DNA from: an uncultured Alistipes sp.
GTDB taxonomy: Bacteria; Bacteroidota; Bacteroidia; Bacteroidales; Rikenellaceae
NCBI RefSeq assembly: GCF_902388705.1
Contig: NZ_CABMQJ010000033.1
Span: forward strand, 1-26,044
Direction: 5' to 3'
DNA: 26,044 nt
In this document: one piece after another, positions 6,476 through 15,216 of the stretch
How the letters are laid out: each line of letters begins with the position of its first letter
Numbering within the stretch: position 1 is the first letter of the stretch
Notes under the pieces: model-generated
Told to the model about the DNA's origin: nothing
The model's database searches: none
Seen by the model: the letters and a program-made list of their open reading frames with translations, nothing else
Program-made: the position numbers and the translations under genes

Positions 6476-9400
6476 ATGAGAGTATTTAGACCATTGGTTC
6501 TATCTCTGTTTCTGATGGTGGGAGGGGGTATCTTCACCCTCGCAGCCCAGAATCGGGTGGTATCCGGGAAAGTCCTCGATGCCCAACAACAACCTCTCGT
6601 GGGAGTAGCCGTCCTGGTCGACGGTACGACCAAAGGAATCACGACCGCAGAAGACGGCGGCTTCACACTCCGGGTTCCGGCGGGGGCAGTTGTCCTGAAT
6701 GTATCCAGCCTGGGGTACCTGCCCCAGAAAGTGACGGTTCCCGCAACCAAGGAGAACGTCACCGTCTACCTGCAGGAAGACGCCATCCAACTCGACGAAG
6801 CGGTGGTCATCGGCTACGGTACGCAGAAGCGGGTCAACCTCACCGGCGCCGTGGCGACCGTGGGGAGCAAAGACCTCGAAAACCGCGTCGCCCACTCCCT
6901 GACCAACATGCTCCAGGGTTCCGTGGCGGGTCTTAACATCACGACCTCTTCGGGTAAACCCGGCAGCTCGCCCGCCATCAACGTGCGCGGCGTGACCTCC
7001 ATCAACGGTGCCGACCCGCTCGTGCTTATCGACGGCGCCGTCGGCGACCTCAACCGCGTCAACCCGAACGACGTCGAGTCCATCTCGGTCATCAAGGATG
7101 CCGCTGCAGCAGCCGTTTACGGTGCGCGCGCGGCATTCGGTGTCATCCTGGTCACCACGAAAACCGGTTCGGCCAAAGACGGCAAGGCGACGGTTCGTTA
7201 CAGCGGCCGTTTCGGCTGGGAGGAATCGACCACCTCGACCGACTACGAGAACCGCGGTTACTGGTCGGTCTACACGGTCAACAAATTCTGGCAGTCCGAC
7301 TCCGGCACGAATTACGTGGACTACACCGACCACGACATGCAGCAGCTTCTGGCGCGTGTAAACGACCGCAAAGAGAATCCCGACCGTCCGTGGGTCGTCG
7401 AAGAGGTGCGCAACGGCCGCAAGCAGTGGGTCTACTACGGCAACTACGACTGGTGGGACATGCTTTTCCGTGAAAAACGCCCGGTTCAGCAGCACAGCAT
7501 CTCCATCAGCGGCGGCACGAAAGACATCAAGTACATGGTTTCGGGTGCTTACGACCGCCAGGAAGGTATCCAGCGTGCGATTCCCGACGTATACAACAAA
7601 TACAACCTGCGCTCGAAAATCGACTTCCGGATCAACAAATGGGCGACCATGTCCAACAACACGTCGTTCTTCAGTTCGAAATACACCTCCCTGGGCGACG
7701 GCAGCATCGACAATACCCTGGGTTACCTCTCCAATCACGCGTTGGCCAACTTCCCGATGAAGAACCCCGACGGCTCGTGGCTCTACGGCACCCCGTACCT
7801 GAATTACAAAGTGGGTAACGGCCGTCATATCATGCTCAACGAGGGCACGCACCGCAACGTCGACCGTACGAGCGACTTCTCGAACACCACGCGCCTGGTC
7901 ATCACGCCGGTCAAGACATTGAGCATTACCGGCGACTTCACCTACCGGCTGTACCAGGCCCGCAACACGAGCCGCAGTTCCGCCATGTATTACCGCGAGT
8001 ATCCCGATGCCGAGCTCGCCGCTTACGCCACCGGCGCCGGCGAAAACCAGCTCGACGAAGCGGTCAACACGCGCAACTACTACTCTGCCAACGCCTTTGC
8101 CAACTACGACGAAACGTTCGCCGACGCGCATCACCTCTCGGGTACGTTCGGATTCAACTACGAAACCTGGGCCAGCAAGAATGTTTCGGCCTGGGGCCGC
8201 AACCTCTCCTCGGTTGATTTGGACGACCTGGATCTCGTAGGCCAGAACGAGAAGGGCGAAACCCTGACAGGCGTCGGCGGCGGCCAGAACGAATACGCCC
8301 TGATGGGCTTCTTCGGCCGTATCAACTACGATTACAAGGGCCGTTACCTGGTCGAAGTCAGCGGTCGTTACGACGGTACTTCGCGTTTCGCCGACGGACA
8401 CCGCTGGGGCTGGTTCCCCTCCGGTTCGGTCGGATGGCGCATCTCGGAAGAGCCTTTCTTCGAACCGGCCCGCAGCGTCGTGGACAACCTGAAGTTGAGG
8501 GCCTCTTTCGGCAGCCTGGGCAACCAGAACGTCTCCTCCTATTACACCTATATGCGGTTGGTATCGATCAAGGATTTCGCAGGCTATACTTTCGGCGAGG
8601 GCGGAACGATGGGCAAGTACTCCTCGCTGGGGGCGCCCATAGCCTCCGACCTGACGTGGGAAACGTCCCAGCAATGGAACCTCGGCCTCGATTTGGCCAT
8701 GTTCAACAACCGGCTGAACCTGACCGGCGACCTCTATATCCGCGATACGAAAGACATGCTCACCGACGGTGTCGCTCTACCGGGCGTCTACGGAGCCGAT
8801 CCCCCGCAGATGAATGCGGCCGACCTGCGGACGAAGGGATACGAGCTTTCGGTGAACTGGCGTGACCAGTTCCAACTCGCCAACAAGCCGTTCGAATACA
8901 GCATCGGATTCAACATCAGCGACTACAAGAGCGTAATCACCAAATACGACAACCGGGAAAAATCGCTTGCCAAAGACTACTACGTAGGCATGGAAATCGG
9001 CGAAATCTGGGGCTTCACCACCGACGGGTTCTTCAAGACCACCGAAGAGGCGCAGGCTTATGCCCGGGAGGTGGATTTGAGCTACAGCAACTCCCGCCTG
9101 ACCGGCGGCTGGCAGGCCGGCGACCTCAAGTTCCTCGACCGCGACGGCAACGGCATCTGGGGAATCGGCAGCAACACCGTCGACGATCCGGGCGACCGCA
9201 AGATTCTGGGCAACTCGCTTCCCACGCTCTCCTACGGTATCAACGCCAGCATCCGCTGGTACGGCTTCGACGCTTCGGTCTTCTTCCAGGGAACCGGCAA
9301 CCATTATTGGTATCCTACCGGACGTTCGATGCCGTTCTGGGGCTGCTACTCCTATCCTTACCTCACGTTCCTGCCCAAAGATTTCCTCGGCAAGGTATGG

Positions 9401-9745
9401 TCGGAAGACAACCCCGACTCCTATTTCCCGCGGGCCCGCGCCTACTCTTCGACAGGAGGTTATCTGAGCAAGGTAAACGACCACTACCTGCAGAATATCC
9501 GTTACCTGCGCCTGAAGAACCTGACTGTCGGCTACACAATCCCCGCCACCCTCACGAAAAAGGCCGGTATCGACCAAATCCGCATCTATTTCTCGGGCGA
9601 GAACCTCTGCTACTGGTCGCCGATCAAGAAAAACTCCAAATATGTCGATCCCGAGGCAGCCATCTCCAGAAGCACGGAGCAATACAACCAAGCTTATTAT
9701 CCGTGGGCCAAGACATTCATGTTCGGTATAGACATCACTTTCTAA
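6476..9745 (+). CDS. susC-like: SusC/RagA-family TonB-dependent outer-membrane transporter
   Basis: The 1089-residue product has a signal peptide ending near LAAQ (about residue 24), a carboxypeptidase-regulatory-like domain (about 28-105, GKVLDAQQQPLVGVAV...TAEDGGFTLRV), the SusC hallmark LDEAVVIGYGTQKRVNLTGAV, a plug domain (about 120-230, with NMLQGSVAGL, INVRGVTSING and SVIKDAAAAAVYGARAAFGVILVTTK), and a long beta-barrel ending in the aromatic C-terminus FMFGIDITF needed for barrel insertion. It imports a ligand captured by its SusD partner, using TonB energy. It lies 53 bases after the phosphoesterase gene and 18 before susD, with no promoter or terminator visible in either gap, so it is probably co-transcribed. 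Full length for the family. The substrate cannot be read from the sequence. Confidence 0.97.
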   Translation: MRVFRPLVLSLFLMVGGGIFTLAAQNRVVSGKVLDAQQQPLVGVAVLVDGTTKGITTAEDGGFTLRVPAGAVVLNVSSLGYLPQKVTVPATKENVTVYLQEDAIQLDEAVVIGYGTQKRVNLTGAVATVGSKDLENRVAHSLTNMLQGSVAGLNITTSSGKPGSSPAINVRGVTSINGADPLVLIDGAVGDLNRVNPNDVESISVIKDAAAAAVYGARAAFGVILVTTKTGSAKDGKATVRYSGRFGWEESTTSTDYENRGYWSVYTVNKFWQSDSGTNYVDYTDHDMQQLLARVNDRKENPDRPWVVEEVRNGRKQWVYYGNYDWWDMLFREKRPVQQHSISISGGTKDIKYMVSGAYDRQEGIQRAIPDVYNKYNLRSKIDFRINKWATMSNNTSFFSSKYTSLGDGSIDNTLGYLSNHALANFPMKNPDGSWLYGTPYLNYKVGNGRHIMLNEGTHRNVDRTSDFSNTTRLVITPVKTLSITGDFTYRLYQARNTSRSSAMYYREYPDAELAAYATGAGENQLDEAVNTRNYYSANAFANYDETFADAHHLSGTFGFNYETWASKNVSAWGRNLSSVDLDDLDLVGQNEKGETLTGVGGGQNEYALMGFFGRINYDYKGRYLVEVSGRYDGTSRFADGHRWGWFPSGSVGWRISEEPFFEPARSVVDNLKLRASFGSLGNQNVSSYYTYMRLVSIKDFAGYTFGEGGTMGKYSSLGAPIASDLTWETSQQWNLGLDLAMFNNRLNLTGDLYIRDTKDMLTDGVALPGVYGADPPQMNAADLRTKGYELSVNWRDQFQLANKPFEYSIGFNISDYKSVITKYDNREKSLAKDYYVGMEIGEIWGFTTDGFFKTTEEAQAYAREVDLSYSNSRLTGGWQAGDLKFLDRDGNGIWGIGSNTVDDPGDRKILGNSLPTLSYGINASIRWYGFDASVFFQGTGNHYWYPTGRSMPFWGCYSYPYLTFLPKDFLGKVWSEDNPDSYFPRARAYSSTGGYLSKVNDHYLQNIRYLRLKNLTVGYTIPATLTKKAGIDQIRIYFSGENLCYWSPIKKNSKYVDPEAAISRSTEQYNQAYYPWAKTFMFGIDITF

Positions 9746-9763
9746 CATTAAGCTACGATCAAA

Positions 9764-11554
9764 ATGAAGCGATTAACCATATTAGCCATTACACTGTCCG
9801 TAGGATTGTCGGCCTGCACGGCACTCGACAAGGCGCCGTTGTCTAAAATATCGCAATACGATTATTTCAAGAACGAAACCGACCTCCAGCTCTTTACCAA
9901 TCCGTTCTACAACAACCTGCTGGATAAGAATCCCTACGACGACCAGAGCGACCTTATCGTCAACCAGACCCTCTCCGACCTGATACTGGGAGGCAACAAG
10001 CGAACTGTCCCCAACTCCGGGGGCGGATGGTCCTGGACCGACCTGCGCCGTATGAATACCCTTTTGAAGTATTCCGACCAATGTGCAAACAAAGATGCCG
10101 TTGCCAAGTACAACGCGCTGACGAAATTCTTCCGGGCTTTCTTCTATTTCGAAAAGGTGAAACGGTTCGGCGACGTCCCCTGGTACGACCAGGAACTCGG
10201 TTCGACCGATGCCGCGCTCCAGAATCCGCGCGATTCGCGCGAACTGATCATGACCAAGATGATCGAAGACGTCGACGAAGCCATCGCCACCCTCACGCCC
10301 AACGTAAGCACCTACCGTGTAAACAGGTGGGCAGCCCTGGCGCTGAAAGCGCAGTTCTGCCTCTACGAAGGCACCTACCGCAAGTACCACGGACTCACCA
10401 TCGAGGGACACGACTACACGTATTACCTCGACCTGGCAGCCAAAGCAGCCAGGGAGCTGATCGACGACGGCCCGTATAAACTCTACAAGACCGGCAATCC
10501 GGAGAAAGACTACCTGACGCTCTTCGCACAGGAAGACGCCAGCCAGGACGAATACATCCTCGCCATCAAGTTCGATTACGGGCTGGGCATCTACCACAAC
10601 GCCACGGCATTTACGCTGGTACCGACCCAGGGCCGTCCGGGATACACCAAAAAGATGATAAACATGTACCTGATGAAAGACGGTACGGCTTTCACGGATC
10701 GCACGGACGGATGGCAGACGCTGTCGTTCAACGACGAAATGAAAGACCGCGACCCGCGCCTGGCCCAGAGCGTCCGCACCCCGGGATATACGCGAATCGG
10801 CAAAACCGATGTGCTCGCACCCGATTTCGGGGTCAGCGTCACCGGATACCAGCCCATCAAGTTCGTCCAGGATCCCACGGCTTCCGGCGGCAATGTCGAC
10901 CGCAACGACCGCTCGACCTGCGACATCCCGGTTTACCGCTATGCGGAGGTGCTCCTGAACTATGCCGAAGCCAAGGCGGAGCTCGGAACGCTGACGCAGG
11001 ATGACCTCGAAATCTCCGTGAACAAAATCAGAGAGCGGGCGGGCATGCCGGATCTCGACATGGCCAAAGCCAATGCAAATCCCGACCGTTACCTCTCTTC
11101 TGCCGAATACGGATATACGAACGTTACCGGCAATAACAAAGGCGTCATCCTCGAAATCCGCAGGGAGCGTGCAGTCGAGCTGATGCAGGAAGGTTTCCGT
11201 TTCGACGACCTGGTTCGCTGGAAAGCAGGCTACTGCATCGACCAGGAGCTGCTCGGCATGTATTTCAAGGGGCCCGGTGAGTACGACCTCTCGGGCAACG
11301 GCAAAACCGACCTGATTCTCTACGAGAACGGCACCGAAAAGCCGAAAGCCGGCGACGGCGTCCAGGTGTATGAGCTGGGCAAGGAAATTTTCCTTACCGG
11401 AGGAACCCGGGGCTACCTGAACTATCACAAGGATATCACGCGCACCAAGTTTAACGAAGAGCGGGATTACCTCTATCCCATTCCCATCAACGAGCGTTCG
11501 CTCAACAAGAACCTCACGCAGAATCCGGGATGGAACGACGGACTCAATTTCTAA
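9764..11554 (+). CDS. susD-like: SusD/RagB-family substrate-binding outer-membrane lipoprotein
   Basis: The 596-residue product has a lipoprotein signal with the lipobox LSAC (Cys18). The N-terminal SusD-like part contains KISQYDYFKNETDLQLFTNPFYNNLL and tetratricopeptide-like helices (FRAFFYFEKVKRFGDVPWYDQELG). The C-terminal RagB/SusD part has DIPVYRYAEVLLNYAEAKAELG, EIRRERAVELMQEGFRFDDLVRWKAG, and the usual ending YPIPINERSLNKNLTQNPGW. SusD proteins cap the SusC barrel and present the ligand. The start codon is 18 bases after susC, the usual tight susCD coupling. Ligand specificity is unknown; the neighbouring phosphoesterase suggests a phosphorylated ligand, which is inference. Confidence 0.96.
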   Translation: MKRLTILAITLSVGLSACTALDKAPLSKISQYDYFKNETDLQLFTNPFYNNLLDKNPYDDQSDLIVNQTLSDLILGGNKRTVPNSGGGWSWTDLRRMNTLLKYSDQCANKDAVAKYNALTKFFRAFFYFEKVKRFGDVPWYDQELGSTDAALQNPRDSRELIMTKMIEDVDEAIATLTPNVSTYRVNRWAALALKAQFCLYEGTYRKYHGLTIEGHDYTYYLDLAAKAARELIDDGPYKLYKTGNPEKDYLTLFAQEDASQDEYILAIKFDYGLGIYHNATAFTLVPTQGRPGYTKKMINMYLMKDGTAFTDRTDGWQTLSFNDEMKDRDPRLAQSVRTPGYTRIGKTDVLAPDFGVSVTGYQPIKFVQDPTASGGNVDRNDRSTCDIPVYRYAEVLLNYAEAKAELGTLTQDDLEISVNKIRERAGMPDLDMAKANANPDRYLSSAEYGYTNVTGNNKGVILEIRRERAVELMQEGFRFDDLVRWKAGYCIDQELLGMYFKGPGEYDLSGNGKTDLILYENGTEKPKAGDGVQVYELGKEIFLTGGTRGYLNYHKDITRTKFNEERDYLYPIPINERSLNKNLTQNPGWNDGLNF

Positions 11555-11582
11555 CAGGGAAATTACATAAAACCAAACAATT

Positions 11583-13088
11583 ATGAGATATTTGAAAAAT
11601 ATATGCGCAGCCTCGGTTCTGATAGCGGCCCTGTGTTCTTTCTGGAGTTGCGACAAGGATGAGAATACGCTCTCGGAGGCTGTCTTGGCAAGTGCCGGCA
11701 CATTGAATTTCGAAGCCGAAGGAGCTGCGGAAAAGCTTATCACCATCTACGCCGACGCCGACTGGGTGACGGAAGTCCCCGACTGGGTGACGGTCACCCC
11801 CTCGTCGGGAACCGGCGTAATGGACGTAACGATCTCGGTGTCCGACAACATGCGCGACGGAGCGGAGGACAACCCCCGAAAAGCGCCCGTCGTATTCAAG
11901 GGCCGGACACTTGCAAGCCGCGCCGAAGTGCTCATCATCCAGAACGGGGATAAATACCGGGATGTCAAGGAGTACACGGTCGGTGAGCTCGATGCCCTGG
12001 CAAACGAAACGGTCGTGTCCGTTCCGAATGTAACCGTAATGGCCGTTACGACCGAAGGGTTCGTCGTAACCGACGAGCAAAAGACCGGTACGATCTATAT
12101 CCTCAACAAAACAGCGGTGAACATCGGGGACAAGATTTCGATTATGGGAACCAAATCCACCGATACGCAGTCGCTCTCGATCGTGGATTGCGACATCCTG
12201 ACCGTCGTTTCGACGGGAGGAACGGTAACGTATCCCGAGCCGGAAGATATAACCGACAAAATCGACTCTTTCAAATCCGACTCGAGAGAATTCATCGAGG
12301 TAAGCGGCATTTTGAACGGCAGCAACATCTCCGTCGAAGGCGCCAAATTCTCCGTGAACGTCACGGACGCCCCCGCATCGCTGGGGATTGCCGCCCTGAA
12401 CGGCCACAAGGTGACTGTCAAAGGTTATTTCGCAGGATTGGCCGCACCCGTAATCAAAATCATGGCTACCGAGATCATAGATCGCGGCGCAATTAAGATA
12501 ATCTACTACTCGGAGGATTTCGAGTGGCTCGATCCGTGGGCAGAGGCTGGCGGCGTCGGCAAGACGGTCGAAACGGACGATCTCGATGCAAAGGCTACGG
12601 CGCTCACCTCCTTGAGCATTGCGGTCGAGGGCACACCGGTGACGGCATTCGATGCCATCGAGGCACGCGGTTACAAACTGATTTACGACAAGAACGACAA
12701 CAAACGCATCTACCTCCAGCGCAACTACCTCAAGTTCGGCAAGACCGGCAACCACGCAGGTATCATCCTGCCCCCGATGACCAAGGTTCCCGACAACACC
12801 AACGTGAAACTCTCGTTCGACTGGTGCGGAATGCGACAGGGTTCCGGTAAAATCGACCCCGTCAATCTAATCGTCATCGTCGAGAACGGCGAAAACAAAG
12901 CCCAGTTCGACATTCCCGAACTGGGCTGGGAAGACGGCCACAAACTCGAATGGGTTCGCGCCGAAGTAGACCTGACGGGTGTTACGGTCAACAAGGATAC
13001 GAAAATCACCATTACACAGACGCAGTGGGAGGTTTCGACGGCCAACCGCTGGTTCCTCGACAATATCGAATTGATCAAAGCGGAATAA
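11583..13088 (+). CDS. surface lipoprotein with BACON domain and two OB-fold-like domains (DUF5689-like), SusCD-associated
   Basis: The 501-residue product has a lipoprotein signal with FWSC (Cys23) followed by DKDEN, an acidic surface-export tail. Residues about 36-122 form a BACON-type beta-sandwich (ITIYADADWVTEVPDWVTVTPSSGTG...DVTISVSDN...RAEVLIIQNGD). Two tandem OB-like segments follow: about 128-210 (YTVGELDALANETVVSVPNVTV...GFVVTDEQKTGTIYIL...GDKISIMG) and about 222-300 (FIEVSGIL...FSVNVTD...GHKVTVKGYF). Residues about 305-501 look like a jelly-roll binding domain ending WFLDNIELIKAE. There is no recognisable catalytic motif, so a surface binding role (the position of SusE/F) is likely. 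It begins 28 bases after susD and is the last gene before the operon terminator. Domain assignments past BACON are by eye and moderately sure. Confidence 0.8.
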   Translation: MRYLKNICAASVLIAALCSFWSCDKDENTLSEAVLASAGTLNFEAEGAAEKLITIYADADWVTEVPDWVTVTPSSGTGVMDVTISVSDNMRDGAEDNPRKAPVVFKGRTLASRAEVLIIQNGDKYRDVKEYTVGELDALANETVVSVPNVTVMAVTTEGFVVTDEQKTGTIYILNKTAVNIGDKISIMGTKSTDTQSLSIVDCDILTVVSTGGTVTYPEPEDITDKIDSFKSDSREFIEVSGILNGSNISVEGAKFSVNVTDAPASLGIAALNGHKVTVKGYFAGLAAPVIKIMATEIIDRGAIKIIYYSEDFEWLDPWAEAGGVGKTVETDDLDAKATALTSLSIAVEGTPVTAFDAIEARGYKLIYDKNDNKRIYLQRNYLKFGKTGNHAGIILPPMTKVPDNTNVKLSFDWCGMRQGSGKIDPVNLIVIVENGENKAQFDIPELGWEDGHKLEWVRAEVDLTGVTVNKDTKITITQTQWEVSTANRWFLDNIELIKAE

Positions 13089-13107
13089 GCGTCCCCTCGT
13101 AAAACGG

Positions 13108-13145
13108 AGCAGCCGTTAACCATTCGGGTTAACGGCTGCTTTTTT
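13108..13145 (+). terminator. rho-independent terminator of the SusCD operon
   Basis: A 14-bp perfect stem, AGCAGCCGTTAACC (13108-13121) with 13127-13140, closes a five-base loop ATTCG. Six Ts follow (13140-13145, the first being part of the stem). It begins 19 bases after the last operon gene. Confidence 0.93.
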
Positions 13146-13214
13146 GCGGGAACGCCTGCCCCGGCAGGATTCCGGCCACACACGGGCTTATGCACTTGTC
13201 CCGCACCAAAGCAC

Positions 13215-13250
13215 AAAAAAACGAGGCATCGGTTTTGAACCGACGCCTCG
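13215..13250 (-). terminator. rho-independent terminator for efp
   Basis: CGAGGC-A-TCGGTT (13222-13234) pairs with AACCGA-C-GCCTCG (13238-13250) with one A/C mismatch and a TTG centre. On the minus strand the stem is followed by seven Ts (the A run at 13215-13221). It lies about 160 bases past the efp stop codon, and nothing else on that strand intervenes. Confidence 0.88.
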
Positions 13251-13412
13251 CCTGATATTACATTAGCATATGCATTCCATCCGAAAGGGAGGAGCAGCGA
13301 CGTTCCCCGTGCCGGGGCCGCCGGAGCCCTGTTCTTTCCGCCTCCCGGAGCGGACGTACAATCACGCCGCAGTCCGGCCGGATGCACGCAACAGGCCCTT
13401 GTCGTCCGGAAA

Positions 13413-13979
13413 CTATTTGATGCGCTCGTAGTACTCGCGGGTGCGGGTATCCACACGAATCTTGTCGCCCGTGTTGATGAACAGGGGCACGCGAACCGTT
13501 GCGCCGGTGTTGACCGTAGCGGGTTTGAGCGAGTTGGTCGAAGCGGTATCGCCCTTGATGCCCGGCTCGGTATAGGTCACCTCCATGTCCACAATCGGGG
13601 GAAGTTCGGCCGAAAGCACGGTTTCCTTCTCGGTGTGGAACATCACCTCGACGATCTGGCCGTCGGCCATCAGGTCGTAGTTCGTAATCAGGGCCTTGTC
13701 GATATTAATCTCCTCGAACGTTTCGGTGTGCATGAAGTGGGCGCCCAGGTCGTCCTCGTAGGTAAACTGGTAGGGACGGCGCTCCACGCGCACGGGTTCG
13801 ATTTTCGCTCCTGCCGAGAACGTGTTGTCGAGCACGCGGCCGGATTCGAGGTTCTTGAGTTTGGTACGCACGAAAGCGGGGCCTTTGCCCGGTTTCACAT
13901 GCTGGAAATCCACGATTTGGAAGGTCTTGCCATCCAATTCGATGCACATACCGATTTTGATGTCAGCTGTAGTTGCCAT
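13413..13979 (-). CDS. efp: translation elongation factor P
   Basis: The 188-residue product is of standard EF-P length. It has the N-terminal KOW-like domain with FQHVKPGKGPAFVRTKLKN, where Lys32 in the PGKG loop matches the lysine (Lys34 in E. coli) that reaches the ribosomal peptidyl-transferase centre. It is followed by the two OB domains (VDMEVTYTEPGIKGDTASTNSLKPATVNTGATVRVPLFI is the classic C-terminal signature) and the end GDKIRVDTRTREYYERIK. EF-P rescues ribosomes stalled at polyproline stretches. The ATG at 13979 is 35 bases downstream of a good -7 element. No modification enzyme for the loop lysine is seen nearby. It follows ubiX with a 62-base gap that contains this promoter, so it can be expressed on its own. 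Confidence 0.97.
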   Translation of the reverse strand: MATTADIKIGMCIELDGKTFQIVDFQHVKPGKGPAFVRTKLKNLESGRVLDNTFSAGAKIEPVRVERRPYQFTYEDDLGAHFMHTETFEEINIDKALITNYDLMADGQIVEVMFHTEKETVLSAELPPIVDMEVTYTEPGIKGDTASTNSLKPATVNTGATVRVPLFINTGDKIRVDTRTREYYERIK

Positions 13980-14013
13980 AAGGTATTGTTTTGAATTGAT
14001 TTTTTCGCGGTCG

Positions 14014-14021
14014 CAAAGTTA
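14014..14021 (-). promoter_or_regulatory. -7 promoter element for efp
   Basis: TAACTTTG on the minus strand matches TAnnTTTG exactly. It sits in the short gap between the ubiX stop and the efp start. No clear -33 element stands at the right distance, so the call rests on the -7 box and position. Confidence 0.55.
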
Positions 14022-14041
14022 CAAAAAAAATCCGTAAATTC

Positions 14042-14590
14042 CTATTCGCCCCATTCATAGCACGGTACATCGACGCCGAGCAGCGCCACGGCGCGGTCGG
14101 CAACGGTGCCGCACAGCGCCCCGATATCCTGCGGCGCGGCATAAAACGACGGGCTCGCAGGCAGAATCACGGCCCCGGCCTCGGTCAGGGTCGTCATGTT
14201 GCGCAGGTGGATGAGCGACAGGGGTGTTTCGCGCACGACGAACACCAGCCGCCGCCGCTCCTTGAGCATCACGTCGGCGGCCCGCTCGATCAGGCTCTGC
14301 GCCGTTCCCGCAGCCACCCGTCCCACGGTGCCGACCGTCGAGGGAACGATTACCATGGCGTCGTAGCGCGCCGAACCGCTGGCCGGAGGGGCGAAAAGGT
14401 CGTCGTTGGCAAAAGTCCGGATACGCGCATCTTCGGGCAGGACGACCCGTTCGTGCGCCATCACCTCGCGGGCACGGGCGCTGCACACGAGGGCGATTTC
14501 CGACACTTCGGGCGCCGCGAGCAGCCGTTCGAGCGTCAGGCGGGCGTACAGGGCACCGCTGGCGGCGGTTATGGCGACGACGACTTTCAT
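14042..14590 (-). CDS. ubiX: UbiX-family flavin prenyltransferase
   Basis: The 182-residue product has the flavoprotein start VVVAITAASGALYARLTLERLL, the central VPSTVGTVGRVAAGTAQSLIERAADVMLKERRRLVFVVRETPLSLIHLRNM and the late ILPASPSFYAAPQ, all UbiX hallmarks. UbiX attaches a dimethylallyl group to FMN to make the prenylated flavin cofactor of UbiD decarboxylases. In a menaquinone-making anaerobe the partner would be a UbiD-like decarboxylase elsewhere in the genome; none is in this window. An upstream in-frame start would add 40 residues that overlap the preceding gene, so the ATG at 14590 is chosen because it begins the Rossmann-like fold. Only one base separates it from the stop of the deacetylase gene, so translation is likely coupled. 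Confidence 0.93.
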   Translation of the reverse strand: MKVVVAITAASGALYARLTLERLLAAPEVSEIALVCSARAREVMAHERVVLPEDARIRTFANDDLFAPPASGSARYDAMVIVPSTVGTVGRVAAGTAQSLIERAADVMLKERRRLVFVVRETPLSLIHLRNMTTLTEAGAVILPASPSFYAAPQDIGALCGTVADRAVALLGVDVPCYEWGE

Positions 14591-14591
14591 G

Positions 14592-15200
14592 TCAGAATTC
14601 GATGGATTTGCATTTGAGCCCCATCTGCCTGATTTTCTCCAGGGTGCGGGGCAGGGCGTAGCGCATGTTGCGAAACGCCTTTTCGCTGTCGTGGAACACC
14701 ACGATGGCACCCGGCGCGAGGTATTTGGTCACGTTGCGCAGGCATGTGCGGGGCGAAAGGTTGCGGTTGTAGTCACGCGAGATGATGTCCCACATCACCA
14801 GCTTGTAACGCTGCCCCAGGAAACGCGCCTGCGCCGGGGTGATACGCGCATAGGGAGGCCGGAACAGCTCGCTGTGAATGAGGTCATTGGCGAAATCCAC
14901 ATCCTCGGTGTAGCGTTCGAGGCTCATCCCCCACCCCTTCTGGTGCGAATAGGTGTGGTTGCCGACCCGGTGTCCCGCGTCGAGGATGCGCCGGTAGAGG
15001 TCGGGATACATCTCGACGTTCTTGCCCAGCACGAAAAACGTGGCTTTGGCATCGTACTTGTCCAGCGTGGAGAGTATCCACTCCGTAACGCCGGGCGTGG
15101 GCCCGTCGTCGAACGTAAGGAACACGCCGTCCCGGTCGTCTATTTCCCAGATCAGGTCCGGCATCAGGCGCCGGATTATTTTCGGTGGCTTTAAACGCAT
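14592..15200 (-). CDS. NodB-type polysaccharide deacetylase
   Basis: The 202-residue product is a compact carbohydrate esterase 4 (NodB) domain. Motifs in order: TFDDGP with Asp31 and Asp32; HTYSH with metal ligands His82 and His86; RPPY (Arg114 to Tyr117); WDIISRDY around 137-144; and VFHD with His170 and Asp171. These are all the metal and catalytic positions of the family, so the enzyme should be active. Such enzymes remove N- or O-acetyl groups from peptidoglycan or other amino-sugar polymers. No signal peptide is evident; the N-terminus is MRLKPPKIIRRLMPDLIWEI. That is unusual for a wall-acting enzyme but common among short Bacteroidota members. It has its own promoter, divergent from the DUF4837 gene, and is followed by ubiX. 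Confidence 0.93.
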   Translation of the reverse strand: MRLKPPKIIRRLMPDLIWEIDDRDGVFLTFDDGPTPGVTEWILSTLDKYDAKATFFVLGKNVEMYPDLYRRILDAGHRVGNHTYSHQKGWGMSLERYTEDVDFANDLIHSELFRPPYARITPAQARFLGQRYKLVMWDIISRDYNRNLSPRTCLRNVTKYLAPGAIVVFHDSEKAFRNMRYALPRTLEKIRQMGLKCKSIEF

Positions 15201-15216
15201 GGCTTCTTATTCCAGG

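Larger units (their letters stand above)
13089..13412. other. intergenic region between convergent SusCD operon and efp
   Basis: These 324 bases hold two back-to-back terminators (one per strand, at 13108-13145 and 13215-13250), then about 160 bases of GC-rich sequence that would be the efp 3' untranslated region. I see no gene in it. Confidence 0.75.

Noticed and set aside
6500..8674. 724-codon open frame antisense to susC
   Set aside because: Shadow of the susC coding frame; no domain resemblance and no promoter element on that strand.
9782..11746. 654-codon open frame antisense to susD
   Set aside because: Shadow frame; it would also span the susD/lipoprotein gap and has no family features.
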